DNA from: Chiridota heheva
Taxonomy: Eukaryota > Echinodermata > Holothuroidea > Apodida > Chiridotidae
Assembly (NCBI GenBank): GCA_020152595.1
Contig: JAIGNY010002150.1
Location: forward strand, 827,501 to 891,500
Reading direction: 5' to 3'
Length of the DNA stretch: 64,000 nucleotides
Below, in pieces: positions 1 to 12,900 of this stretch (position 1 is its first letter; each line of letters starts with the position of its first letter). The position numbers and the translations under genes are program-made. The notes below the pieces were generated by a model that was given only the letters and a program-made list of their open reading frames with translations, made no database searches and had not been told where the DNA came from.

Positions 1-694
1 AGTTTAACCACCAATACATACATTTTCTCATAACTAAAATTTAATTCAAATAAAAAATAGAAATATTGTGTTAAGCTTTTTCTCACTTTTTGGGCGAATC
101 GGCAATTAGTTTCAGCCTCTCATAATGGCGTGCTTTGAATCGAACTTCGAAGATTTCTGTACACTTCGCTTTGCTTGCAAACTTGCGCTTGGTTATTCAT
201 ATTAATAGGGCGGGGCATAGACTCCTGTTTATGTACGTATCAGGGACGTAACATGGCTGTAGAAGAAGAGTATACATGCAGACTTCCTTCCTTATCTTTA
301 ATTGCTTTGAAATGCGTTCCATTTTTTGAATACAAAATAATGCTATAGTTGCAAGCATAACATGGAACGAATGAAATATAAAAAATGAAGATATCTAATA
401 AATTATTTTCTTTGAAAGTTGGATAACAAAAATGGAAACGTGATGGGCGTAACTTCTGTAACTACTTCTTATTTAATGTTATTTACACTTTGAATGGTTG
501 CTAAGGGTCGGGGAAGCACCATAGCATCAAAGCATCGCACGTTGAGCGAAAACAAGGCTAAAGGCTTCGAATTCAAGTTGATAAAACTTGTGAAAAGTGT
601 GATTTAAAAGGAATATTTTCATTTTCACATGGAGAAACTATCGACAATTTGCTAGTTTAGAAAGTGATGAAAACTGTTGTAAATTCGAAGGAAA
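1..694 (+). promoter_or_regulatory. Presumed upstream/promoter region of the FAM228-like gene
   Basis: No coding region is evident in these bases. The stretch precedes the first plausible 5' exon (695-817) and is less repetitive than most of the window. A GTTGCTAAG at about 497-505 resembles the left half of an RFX X-box, the site type found upstream of many ciliary genes, but the right half does not match. I see no clear TATA box at a defensible distance. The promoter role rests on position alone. Confidence 0.25.
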
Positions 695-817
695 ATGGAA
701 ACTACAAGTACAAGAAAGAAAAGAAACAGTGATTCGGTGTGTGTGCACTCGCCTTTCATGCACAATACAGTGATATCTGATACGGAGGCCGAACAAGTTT
801 CTCTACCGCAGCGTCCG
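695..817 (+). CDS. Possible 5' exon of the FAM228-like gene (alternative start or upstream ORF)
   Basis: An ATG at 695 opens 41 codons, starting METTSTRKKR, that end exactly at a strong donor (CCG|GTGAGT, phase 0). Spliced to the exon whose acceptor is at 3109, the frame reaches a stop within that exon and misses the FAM228 frame. Spliced directly to the phase-0 exon at 7533, it would give an in-frame alternative N-terminus. It may therefore be a 5' UTR exon carrying an upstream ORF, or a true alternative first coding exon. Transcript data would decide. Confidence 0.35.
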
Positions 818-1164
818 GTGAGTATGAATGGTGGCGGATGCATGGTATCTAGTTTTAACACATTGGGCTAGTTCCAACTGTAGCTGGGGGTGTCGGCCCA
901 AAATGAATTCGAAACAGATAGGTTGATCATTATGTATATTTTGACCATTGCAATATGGGTTTCAATTTAAAGTTGTGTTTTAGGGGCTTTTGGAAACTGG
1001 AAATCATTTGGTGGAAAAAATTTTTTTCTTTTCAAATCTCAACCGGGATCTCAACAAGAGCATGGATCCATTATAATCAAATGTGATCATGATGAATCCA
1101 TACTTATCTGTTTTCTTTCTTTTTCTTTCCGTGCTTGCTTCTTTGTTTAATTGTTTTGTATGTG

Positions 1165-1563
1165 ATCCACCCTTATGGGAACTTGGCAAGACTCCTGAGT
1201 CCTATACGGGGCATATACACCAAGCTATAGCCTGCATAGCAGATGCCAGTCGTGCGACCTTAACGGAAGTGGATGGTTTTTACCCCACTCTTTTCGAGAA
1301 GCGTTCAGAGAACCAGGTAGGGTGTGACTGTCCTACCATCCAGACCGACGGCTTAACGTCCCCTCCGAGCGCCATTCAACCATTGCTACATCTCTCAACA
1401 GCTGAATGAGGAGCAGGAGCTGCAAACGATGTACTGTATTTCCGCTTTGATAATTGGTGTATCTGTCTGCATACATGTAGCTGTGGAAAAACTGGTTGGA
1501 TCTGTCTGAGGCTTGAACTGGGTACCTCCAGCATCTCAGTCATGCGCTCTACCAAATGAGCTA
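1165..1563 (-). repeat. tRNA-derived SINE, minus strand
   Basis: Read on the minus strand, the head holds an A-box-like TAGCTCATTTGGTAGAGC (1546-1563) and a B-box-like GGTACCCAGTTCAAGCC (1510-1526), so it derives from a tRNA and carries an internal pol III promoter. The body continues toward lower coordinates with GGGGACGTTAAGCCGTCGG, a phrase typical of marine-animal SINE bodies. The head does not fold into a full tRNA, so it is not a tRNA gene. The 3' limit is approximate. Confidence 0.6.
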
Positions 1564-2317
1564 CAGGATTTTTAATTAAGAGAAAGAAAGAGCAGTCAGT
1601 AATTTTACTGCTCCTCACCTAAAATTTCCTAGCACCTCTTCTTTTGGATGTAATTGATATCAATGAAATGCTTCTTGGAATGCAAATTTCACATTTGATG
1701 TCAAAATGTCAAAATACAAATACGTACTACTAGGCCTAATCTGTTTCGCTTGTTCTTTTCTTGTTGCATTACATTTGCACTGTATATTCATTGCCATAAA
1801 ATCATTCTGTAAAGAATATATCCAGACTTGATGTAAAATAATTTATGTCAATTTATGTACATACTTATAACCCAGATTGCATAGTTTGTTTCTTGCGCGG
1901 AAGATCTTTTACACTAATTTTTGATTGAGAGAAGTTTATTTCATGTTTTTTGTGCACAGTTGTAATTCTAGGTGCACACTTGATTCTAGGTGCACATATT
2001 TCAATAAATTTTAGTTTTCTTCAGTAAAAAGTTAAGTCTAGAAAAGTCAAGATCTTGATACTTGATAGTCTAAACATAGGAAAACTTCTTCAATTTGCGA
2101 CTTCAGCTTTTTGGTAAATATTTTTTTGTATTATTTCCACTATCAAATAGGTGCACATTTTCTAGACATTGGTGCACATTTTTTAGTTTAAAAATTATCT
2201 TTTGCGAACACTATATAAACTATGCAGTCTGGCAAGTTGTACAAAACATTCTCTGTTGGATCCAGGCTCTTCGATACCATGTCCTTTCTGTCCAAGCCTT
2301 TTTAGAGCAAGGATTGG

Positions 2318-2807
2318 TTTAAAGGATTAGTTCAGGGGTCATGCAAGTCTTTCTGAAAGAGGACTTCAAAAGAAACAAAATAGTGAAGAAAGCATTCCAA
2401 AATCATCTTATTACATTAAGGTTTTAAAGTTTGGAATCATTTGTGTGGAAACAGCTAAAATCTGACTAGTAATGATGTCATAGCCTCAGATTCCTCAAAG
2501 TTTTTATGTATTCTATAATATTTTGTCCTGCGGTTTTGTGGCTTAAAAACCATTGGATATAATATGTCAAAAAAGTAGTAAATCTGAATCTAGGAAGAGT
2601 ATTTATAATGTACCATCTGAAAAAAAAAGCTAAAGGAAAAATAATTTCGAAAATGAAAAAATTAAATAAACTTTCTTTAAAATACATTAACAATTGGTAA
2701 GAATGTGAGGATGAAGACACTGACTTTCCATAGTAGACTTTTCACCATTTTGTTTCTTTTGAAGTCCCTTTTAATATCAGATGGACATGCTTGGCTAATC
2801 CTTAAAG
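2318..2807. mobile_element. Fold-back MITE-like element, copy 1
   Basis: The left arm (about 2318-2395) and the right arm (about 2742-2807) are inverted copies of each other. The outer ends read TTTAAAGGATTAG on the left and the complement of TTTAAGGATTAG on the right, and both arms include ACTTCAAAAGAAACAAAATG with small differences. The interior has no coding capacity. A second copy lies at about 5530-5992 in the same orientation. Inverted termini, about 0.5 kb length and no ORF fit a non-autonomous DNA transposon. I could not fix a target-site duplication. Confidence 0.6.
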
Positions 2808-3171
2808 CAGCCACCTCCGCACCGATAACGACAAACAGAGAAAACAACCAAGATGGGTTGCAACGGACGAATAACACACCGCACCTGTACTTAATATAAA
2901 TCTGATTATTTTTAATATTTCATACAGTAGATTGTCTGTATCTCCTTCATCAGTTAGTTTTAGAGCTCTCTTCTAGGACTAATGAATGTAAAAACATACT
3001 GTATTTGTTGAATGAACAAAAATCTAAAGGAATCATGATTGTTCATAGCTTATAATCATATGTAAGAAAACCTAATTTGCAATTAAAATCTCCCTTTTTC
3101 CTTCTGTAGCACTCAAGAAAATATGAACAAAGAAAACTGAAAATTAAGGAATCTTTTGCACAGAAGAGACC

Positions 3172-3273
3172 ATGGACCACCCCACCCTGTCTGCCGGAAG
3201 CAGCAGGTCATCTCTGGGCCAGACGTCAAAAATACAGAACTGGCTGAGTGAGAAGGCAGTCAGAAATGTTCAG
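3172..3273 (+). CDS. FAM228B: FAM228-like coding exon 1 (first coding part)
   Basis: The exon probably begins at 3110 after a pyrimidine-rich acceptor (CCTTCTGTAG). The first in-frame ATG is at 3172. It encodes 34 residues ending in a KIQNWLSEK segment that lines up with the N-terminal .SKEWLE segment of vertebrate FAM228B. The donor is CAG|GTACAA, phase 0. Confidence 0.65.
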
Positions 3274-3748
3274 GTACAATATGTCACTGTTATCTTTGGA
3301 TGTGTCCAACTCAAAGTGAGTGTGGGTGTTGCGTCTAGTTTCCACACTTGTTCTAATTAGTATCTGCTAAAGCTGTCAATGATACTTTATAAAGCCGCCC
3401 TGTCAAGTAGGAGTACTAGACAGAAAAGTTAGGGCGGTCGTTTTTGGGTTTTTTTTTGTTGTTGCAAATTTCACAAATGTACTGTAATAACCACAACAGA
3501 TCTATCAAATTTATGCCTCCATAGCCCACAGACGACATTCATGGAAAAGGTCATTATTTTCATATTAATCAGAAAATTGTTATACTGTTGTGTGCTAGAT
3601 AAGCATTCAATTGATTTATTTTATTTATTAATATTATTATTATTGTTATTATTATTATTATCATTATTATTAACGTTTATTATTTATTATTTATTATTAA
3701 TATTATTATTATTATTTATTATTATTATTTTTATTGTTATTATTATTA

Positions 3749-3789
<41 letters not shown>

Positions 3790-3875
3790 TTCATTATTAT
3801 TTTCATTATCATTATCATTATTATCATTATTTTTTATTATTATTATTATTATTATTAATATTAATATTATTATTA

Positions 3876-3947
<72 letters not shown>

Positions 3948-6900
3948 TATTTTTTTTGGGAGGAAGGGGAGGGGGGAGGGACTTTAAGCAAACAAACAGA
4001 TATTATGTTTAGTTCCCAGAGTGTTCATATATTTGCAAAAGAGAGAAATCCAGACTGTTGAACTTTATGTGGATGTAGGTGATGCAGGTAATTTCCTACT
4101 TGGAAAGAATCCAGGAAGGGCAGGGGGTGGAGAGACAGTGGTGTTGTTACTATATGTTTCTCCATGTCAGCAAAGACATTCAATTGTATTTCCAAATTAT
4201 AATTTTCCAAATGATTCATTGTATCCTATTTTCCTGATCATCATCATGTAAAAAAAAAATTGTTTTTTGGTATTATGACCACAATTTCAGTGAATTTTAG
4301 CAACATATTTGAAGGTAATTTGGGTTGAAATTGCCCCACTGCAATTTTCCAATTTTTGGATTAAAAGATTTATCTGCCAGTGGTATGATTGCCCCTTCCC
4401 CATGCTTGGCATTTATAGGTGTATACAGTATGTACATGAAGGCTACCATTTTGACTAATTTTGTCTTGGAATTAATGAAGTCTATGATGAATGCAATTAA
4501 TTCTCATGCATTTATTATGTAATATGCTTACTATAGTAATTGACTTTGCTTATCAACTTACTTATCAAATGACTTCGAACTTTGACTCAATATTTTTTTT
4601 GAAAAGCAAAATCCCTGGTTAAATTGCAAGAATTCATGGTTATAACTGGTTCTTACGCACTTGTCAGTTGTAGGACTCAACCCAACTACCCCAGCTATGT
4701 CAGTCAAAGGTGAGTCATTGACATATGAAACAGTGACTCACATGTGCATCATTGTGCCAAATTGTCAGTCACCTGAGTAACTCTGGGGTGAGTCAATTTA
4801 CTTCAGACCAATTCACTTTGTACAGAGGTGAGTGATTTGTGGTAAGTTATTTCAAAAGAAATGTCAGTCACCTAAGTGTCTATGATACTTGTTTTGGTCA
4901 CCCACCTTGGTGCAATGACTCACCTTGTCTGGGGGTATAGGGGCGAGTCACACAATTGACAAGTGCATTATTTATGTGGCCCCAGGAACTGCCATGCATG
5001 CTCCTTTGCATTTTGTAAAAAGTTTGTCATTTTGGAGCACAGGATAATTTCTAATTTCAGTGCTATATTTCAGTCATTGAAATTATAGCTTCTTAAAGTC
5101 GATCAGTCATTGTAGGAAATCGCTGATATTTTAATGATCATAGATTCTTGTTTATAAAGGTATTCTTACAGTAGTGGAAAATTGTGTAACAGAAATGAAG
5201 GCCATTGATAAGATTAAGTGACAGTAGCCTTGTGATCACAATTAGAACATGGAACTGCTATATTCCTGTGATTGAATTGTCATCCAGCTGTACAGTAGTA
5301 TCAAGGACCAAAATGGAGAAATACTTGTTTGTTGAGATGCAACTTGCTGGAACCAAATTTGTTCAGAAGAGAATCAAGAAATTAGTAAAAATGAATTAAG
5401 TTTTAAATGAATTAAGTTTAACAATATCTGTATACATACTCAAAATAGTTGTATTTAATATTTAATAAAAGATTATTTTGAAGAGGTCGGGATTTGGTAT
5501 GGTTGGCACATTTACAGTACATCAAAGAAGCAATTACAAGGATTTGGTCAGGGGTCAAGCAGGTTTATCTTATACGAAAGAGGACTTCAAAAGAAACAAA
5601 ATGGTGAAGAAAACATTCAAAAATGTTGTTCTGTTAAGGAGATATTTAAGCCCAAAGTTTGGTATCATTTACGTACTGTAGAAACAGCTGCAATCAGACT
5701 AGTTGTGATGTCATAGCCTCAAACTTCACAAAATCTTTTTATGTATTCTATCATAGTTTGTCCTGCAATTTTGTGGCTTAAAAACCATGGGACTTGTCAA
5801 AAAAGTAGTAAATCTGAATCTAGAAAGGAAATATATACATGTAATATACCACCCAAAGAAAGTTTGAGGAAAGATAATTTGAATAGTCAAAAAAATTTAA
5901 CAAACTTTCTAAAATACATAAAGACTGTGACATCACAACTAGTCTGATTTCAGTCGTTTCTACAGTAATGATACCAAACTGTAAACTTTCTCATCTGGTG
6001 CCTTACCTTCATCTATATGCTCATCAACATCCAAAGGTTTGAATAGGCTTATGTATCTTTATTCTGCACATGCCTTTGAAAATCTTTAATATGAAAAACA
6101 ACTATTTAAAAATATTATTGATGACTTTGAATCAAAGATATTTCTCAGTCAGTGCCATTTTCTCCCATCCTCAATACATGTACTGTAATTAGCTGTAAAT
6201 TTAGTCTAGTTTTGTAACAAGACATGGTTATCTAAGTTTTGGTCAATCTCTGATAAACTATAAAAAAAAATGAAAATTTCACCATGTTTCACCATTTCTT
6301 GCATTAATACCAAGAAAGAGAAGTGGGTGCAGGGACCATTAGGTGAAGAAAACCACCTTGTATTTCTCTGAATAACATTCACGTTCTTACATCGCACCAC
6401 TCTGAATTAGAGAGTAACTTGATATCTAATTCCAGGTTTATTTGTTTTGATTTTGGGGACAGAAAGCAATTCCATTTAAAGCACACTGCAAAATTTGAGA
6501 TATTTTCATCTTCTGTACATTTCCCATTAACAGATAAACATGACTCCTTACTCTTACGACCCCCACAATGTCCATTATTGACATAGTAATGGCAGTCCTC
6601 ACTGTCAAGCACTTATGTGTACCGACCATCAAGTGATGTGTGTTTGTAAGTAACTTTTGAGGGGAAAAAATGACTAATGTAAAGGATGACAAACAATGAG
6701 GAAGGGTACTGAAATATTGATTGATTGAAAAGAATCAATGAACCCACACTCTTCTGAAAATGTACTATTGATCTGTTTGAATACGAGTGGATCAGTAACA
6801 TATTTGTGTGAGTTTGGACATGGTAACTGGGTGATGTTGTGTGACAGTTTTCGGGGTCTGTCAAGGATGGGCTTGTCTTCTTAGAGTGAAAACTTATTGG

Positions 6901-9900
6901 TTAGAAGTGTTCCATTATAAATATATTTTAATTATAGACTGAAGCCAGAGCCAGAGAGGGCTAAGGGGTAGACATCTTTAGATTAGTTCCCAACTACTTA
7001 TATTGACTCCCAAGTATTAAGAATGGTTCCCAATAATTTAGATTGGTTCCCAAGTATTTAGATTGGTTCCCAAGTATTTAAACTTTAAAGAAATAAGAAA
7101 TAGGGAGATGTTAAATCCGTAGTTTGTACTGGATATGTAAGGATTGTTCGTACTATGTTTGTTCATTTCATCTCTTTAATATAATATTTTCTTTTACAAA
7201 GTACATATAAAACTCCAGTCAAGTTATCTACATGTTCTTACTATATTAGTTTTTGTTTGATTTCATTTCTCATTTCTACTTTTTGCCCAGTTTAACCTGT
7301 TCAACCTAAATTCAAGATCTTACAAGTAAACAGGGCACATGCCTTAATAGTCCAATATTGATCTCAAGCACATATGTTTGCCATATGTAAAGTACATGCT
7401 TTATATTTGTTACAAAATATGTACAGTACACTAAAACAATTCAATGCCTAGAAATAATCACTTTAAAGATAATGTTCAAATCTCTGTACATTGCAACTGT
7501 TCTAATCATTAATTTTTCTTTTGTTTTAACAGGAAAAAGCTGATCCAGAAGCCAAAGAAACAAAGAATATGTACATGTCAGTACTGGGTAGAGAACAGAC
7601 ATTTATCAGGGTTAGTTTCAAAACAAATCTTCTTTTGCTTTCGTATGGAGCACTTTGATGCAGGCATATATGTTTGTTGGAATTGCTGTTTCATAGATGT
7701 CTGTATGGAAATTGCTGTTTCATAGATGTCTGTATGGGAATTGCTGTTTCATAGATGTCTGTATGGGAATTGCTGTTTCATAGATGTCTGTATGGGAATT
7801 GCTGTTTCATAGATGTCTGTATGGGAATTGCTGTTTCATTGATGTCTGTATAGGAATTGCTGTTTCATAGATGTCTGTATGGGAATTGCTGTTTCATAGA
7901 TGTCTGTATGGGAATTGCTGTTTCATAGGTGTCTGTATGGGAATTGCTGTTTCATAGATGTCTGTATGGGAATTGCTGTTTCATAGATGTCTGTATGGGA
8001 ATTGCTGTTTCATAGATGTCTGTATGGGAATTGCTGTTTCATAGATGTCAGTATGGGAATTGCTGTTTCATTGATGTCTGTATGGGAATTGCTGTTTCAT
8101 AGATGTCTGTAAGGAAATTGCTGTTTCGTAGATGTCTGTATGGGATTTGCTGTTTCGTAGATGTCTGTATGAGAATTGCTGTTTCGTAGATGTCTGTATG
8201 GGAATTGCTGTTTCATAGATGTCTGTATGGGAATTGCTGTTTCATAGATGTCTGTATGGGAATTTAAGTTGATAACTTCTGCGTAAAGGAGAGCTATAGA
8301 CTCTTTGAGGAATTGTTCAGATATCCATGTATTGCTCTGCTCCTAAAGTAATCAAATGTATTGTTTATGATATTGTATTTCTCTGCTCCTAAAGTGATCA
8401 GATGTATTGTTTATGAATCTTAGATAACTAAATGGTTGGAATATTGGTGTTGGAGAAGTTTGTAGCTCTCCACATTTGCTTAAAGAAAATTACATCCTCA
8501 CTTTTCTTTCTAGTGCCCCTTTAATTGGAGAAATAGAAAATCTATAACAGATGTTTGAATTGAATCATTGAATTATACATTTTAATGTATTGTGACCAGT
8601 TATGGATATAGCAAGACTTTTGAAGTAAAGGAGAGGTGGGGTGAGTGAGGAGGAAGTGAAAAGGTTTATGAATAATTATTCAAGAAATAAAGCCAAGATC
8701 AAGTCATACCCCACTGGGTAACATTTTCTTAAAGCAAACAATATTGTGAACCCAAATCTGCTGAAATAAAATTGGCCATAACATTTCCTCGTATTTCATG
8801 TATTATTCAGACCTCTGATCGTTTTCTTTCTACTGGGGGTGGAGGAAAGCGAAAAGTAGGTAAACGATGCTATAACCCACCCTATGAAAAACTGCAAGGG
8901 TTGAATTCAGAAGGTTGAACATGATCTGATAAATTCCCTTCCCCTCTCCCTTATGCAAATGAACAAAATGATGGAATCTGTTATTAAACAATTCTCTTAA
9001 CCCAAAGAACACTTGCATATAATGGGTGACTTTTTCAAAACTGGCTAAAAACACAAGAGACAAAGAGCAAAAAGATATGTGTTCATCATCTGTTGATCAT
9101 CTGTTGATCATCTGTTGATCATCTGTTCATCATGTGTTCATCATGTGTTCATCATCTTTACTAGCTAAAATAAGGAGATTTGTTGAAAATTGCAATACTT
9201 AGAGAGAAATACTGTCAATTTTGTTTGTTAGAAAATATTGCCTTCACCGTTTGTGACCCATGCGGTTGTCGCATGACCAATTGGACATGCACTTTTTCAA
9301 AAAATTATTTTACTTCCTCAAATAGGCCCACAGCAGTGATTCTGGTATTATTTAAAAGAGCTTGAATAGTTATCTCAGAAAATGTAACTTTTTGATGGGT
9401 CTTATGTTGAAAATTTTGAAAAATAGATGGGTTGAAATTGAGAAAATAAAAAAAAAATCACAAAATTTAACAAAAAACGTTGTTTTTTTTTACTTGATTT
9501 TTTTCTTGCCATACTTCCGACCTTGCTTTTGCCTGAAAACTCATGAGGAACTTATAAAGATATCAATGCATCCAATTCCGGTCAAATTTTGACTGCCCCT
9601 ATCATCAATATCTTTTTTTGGCAAAAGTTGTAAAATATTTAATGATTTTTAGCCTTTTTGAGACCAAAATTTGGCAACAATCCTTGTTTCTGATCGCGAT
9701 ACAACTTCCCTATGAATTATATCGTTAGAAATGCCATTTCACCTATTTTCAATTTAAAACACAAAGGGCAATTACCCCCTCTTTGTACATAGCACAATTT
9801 AAGTACTAAAAGAAACCCACACACTAAGACACCCAGTCTAGTCTAGTGCAGCGGTTAGCGTTTGGGATGTTCACATGAATGGCTTGGGTTCAAACACCGA

Positions 9901-12900
9901 GCCGGATGCTTTGTTTTTCTGCAAATATTACAGCGGTGATTATTAATTGTTTATTTTCATTGTTTTTGCATGTTTTGCTTCGAGAAAAAAATTAGACTGG
10001 TATCAGTGGAAAGAAAATTTCACAAACAATTTATTTTGACTTTTTTATTGAAAAGTTTGTTGTATTAGCATTCATATAAACCAAACTTGTAGTGATAGAA
10101 AATGAAAGGAAAGTCGTGAAAATTAATTTTCAAAAAAGAAAAAGTTCTGAAAAATTACAGTTACGTTTTGGAACCCCTAGAACCCCTGGGATTGTGGGAG
10201 TTAAGAATGATAAATTGTTTAGTTCGAAACTTTTTACATGTTTCTCTTCATTCTAACTTCAGGAGGTTGACCATTTCCTGCTGCACAAAGCTTTCTTAGA
10301 CCTTCGCAAAAAGGAGATGCTTTATAAAAACTGGTGCGAAAGGATTGCAGAACCAACAGAAGCCAAAGTATACCAAGAGATGAAGGATAATTTTGACAAA
10401 GTAGATCGACACAAAAGAGAACTTTATAAGCAATATTTAAAACATGGGAACAAAAAGGTGAGTTTTACAACTTTTAAATTTCAGATAAGTTTTTAACTTT
10501 TAATCTTGTACTGTATGTATTTAAGGAAACAATACTGGGAATGACTTGAAACTGATGAAGAAGGCCTACCTGCAAAATCTTATTTTCGATCAGGACCCAG
10601 GCCAGGACTTTTCTCAATGGAACGGGGAGGAGGACACAAACACTTCAAGAGGTGGCACTTTGGCAGATTCTCTATATACCCTTGTAATATATTTTGTTGT
10701 TTAATTATACACAAGGGGGCACAGACCTTTGCCAGCGTGGGAGGGGGACCAGATTTAAAGCTTTTAAAAATTCCTTTAGAATCTTTGCTGTTATAAAAAA
10801 AAAAGTACATTGCATACTCCCAAATAGTTTTTCATTAAAATATATTTCAAAATTTTGTGACTTAAAACTATTTGGGTATTGGGTAGTACAGTATGTTAAA
10901 TGGTTGGTTATACATACTCTAGTGAAGTAACTGGGAGTTACCAGAGATGTGTAAGAAACAAATTGATAAATACAAAATTAAATTAACCAATTTTTAATTA
11001 CTGATGTATCAAGATACAACAATACCATTGAGGATAGTGAATACAAGCAAGATTAAGTTATTTCAGAATATGAGAAGTATACTCATATAAATACCATTAA
11101 CAATATCGAAAATGTAATAAAGTGTGAACATGTACAGTATGAGATACTGTAGCTGTTACAAGCTGCAAACCATGCACTCATACTCTCAACATAGCTTTTG
11201 ATAAGAATATGCCATGAATCAATTCAATAAGAATATGCCATGAATCAATTTCATAAGAATATGCCATCAATCAATTTCATAAGAATATGCCATGAACCAA
11301 TTTCATAAGAATATGCCATGAATCAATTTCATAAAATATGCCATGAATCAATTTGATAAGAATATGCAATGAATCAATTTCATAAGAATATGCCATGAAT
11401 CAATTGATTAGAATATGCCATGAATTAATTTCATAAGAATATGCCATGAATCAATTTGATTTGAATATACCGTGAATCAATTTTATAAGAATATGCCATC
11501 AATCAATTTCATAGAATATGCCATGAATCAATTTCATATGTCATGAATCAATTTCATAAGAATATGCCATGAAACAATTTCATAAGAATATGCCATGAAT
11601 CAATTTCATGAGACTCTGCCATGAATCATTTTCATAAGAATATACCGTGAATCATTTTCATAAGAATATGAATCCATGAATCAATTTCATAAGAATATGC
11701 CATGAATCAATTTCATTAGAATATGCCATGAATCAATTTCATTAGAATATGCCATGAATCAATTTCATAAAAATATGCCATGAATCAATTTCATAAGAAT
11801 ATGTCAAATTTCCATAAGATACTGCATATCTTAGTTTGGCAAGAATAACCTCAATCTGACAAGAATATTATCTCAAGTTTACAAGACTACCAGCCTAAAT
11901 TTAACAAGAATGTCAATATAATAAATAATATATATCTAAATTTGATAAGAATATACTTACAATTCCAAAAGAATACATCTCAAGTTTAAATATTAAACAT
12001 CTCATTTAGACAAGAATATACTTCTATTGGATAAGATTATACCTCTTGCCTCTTTAATTCCCACAGGGATTTATATCCTTAGATGTGTTTGATGCTTCAG
12101 AGTACAATCCCATAGAGCTTGTCACTCCTAGACCCGCCCCCCTTAAAATTCAGGTCACGACGCAAACAGATCCCCTGCTACAACAACAACGTGTAAGGGA
12201 TGAGGAGGACAGGACCGTTATTCAGTGCAACACAGGTAGGAAAAGTAATATAAAGGATTGCACAGTAGATGGGGTGTAGTGGCTCAGTGGTTAGAGTCCT
12301 GCTCGTATTTGAAAGGTCAGGGTTCAATCCCCATTGTGAGTGCTGCATTATGTCCTTGAGCAAGACACTTTACTCTGCTTGTTTAAGTCCACTCAGCTGT
12401 AAAATAAGTACCAGCACTGCTGGGGAGTTAATCTGCAATAGATTGGCGTCCTGTCCAGGGGGAGTTATTTACTCTCATCCGATTGTGCCATTGAAACCAG
12501 GGATAAGCACCGAGCCTAGTGGCAGCTAGCACGGCAGATATGGTATTATCCTAGAGTCTTTAAGATATTCAAACACACTTTTCTTGTATGTGATGGTACT
12601 GATGTTCCTATCAAGCATACTCACATCTAAGGAATACTTAATTCACTATTTAATGAAAGGAGTATCAAACCTGTTATTAGAAATTGCCATGAATGAGCTA
12701 CAAAGACCAAGGTCATGTAAAGAATAAGTTTCATGGATAACCAGTTCCGAAAAGAAAAGAAAAAAAAAATTCCTAATGACGTTGGTTTGGGTAGATACAA
12801 GCAATTAATGAAGTTGGTTGCTCCATCTGAGGGCTTGAATGTCAATGGGCAAGAAATTTAGTTGAATTCCTCCAAGTCTGAAAACAGTACATGTTTTTGT

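Larger units (their letters stand above)
8265..10262. other. Intron sequence, mostly unremarkable
   Basis: AT-rich intron between FAM228 exons 2 and 3. Apart from a 12-bp repeat (9082-9156) and one tRNA-like sequence (9836-9905), I see no coding, structural or repeat signal that I can support. Confidence 0.5.

Noticed and set aside
1495-1563. Possible tRNA gene on the minus strand
   Set aside because: A and B boxes are good, but the anticodon arm does not fold properly and a SINE body follows.
3541-4012. Poly-Ile/Leu and poly-Asn ORFs
   Set aside because: Readings of the ATT microsatellite.
6379-6612. Minus-strand Cys-containing ORF (CHYYVNNGHCGG)
   Set aside because: The Cys spacing does not match a domain that I know; the overlapping frame is equally open and there is no acceptor or donor support.
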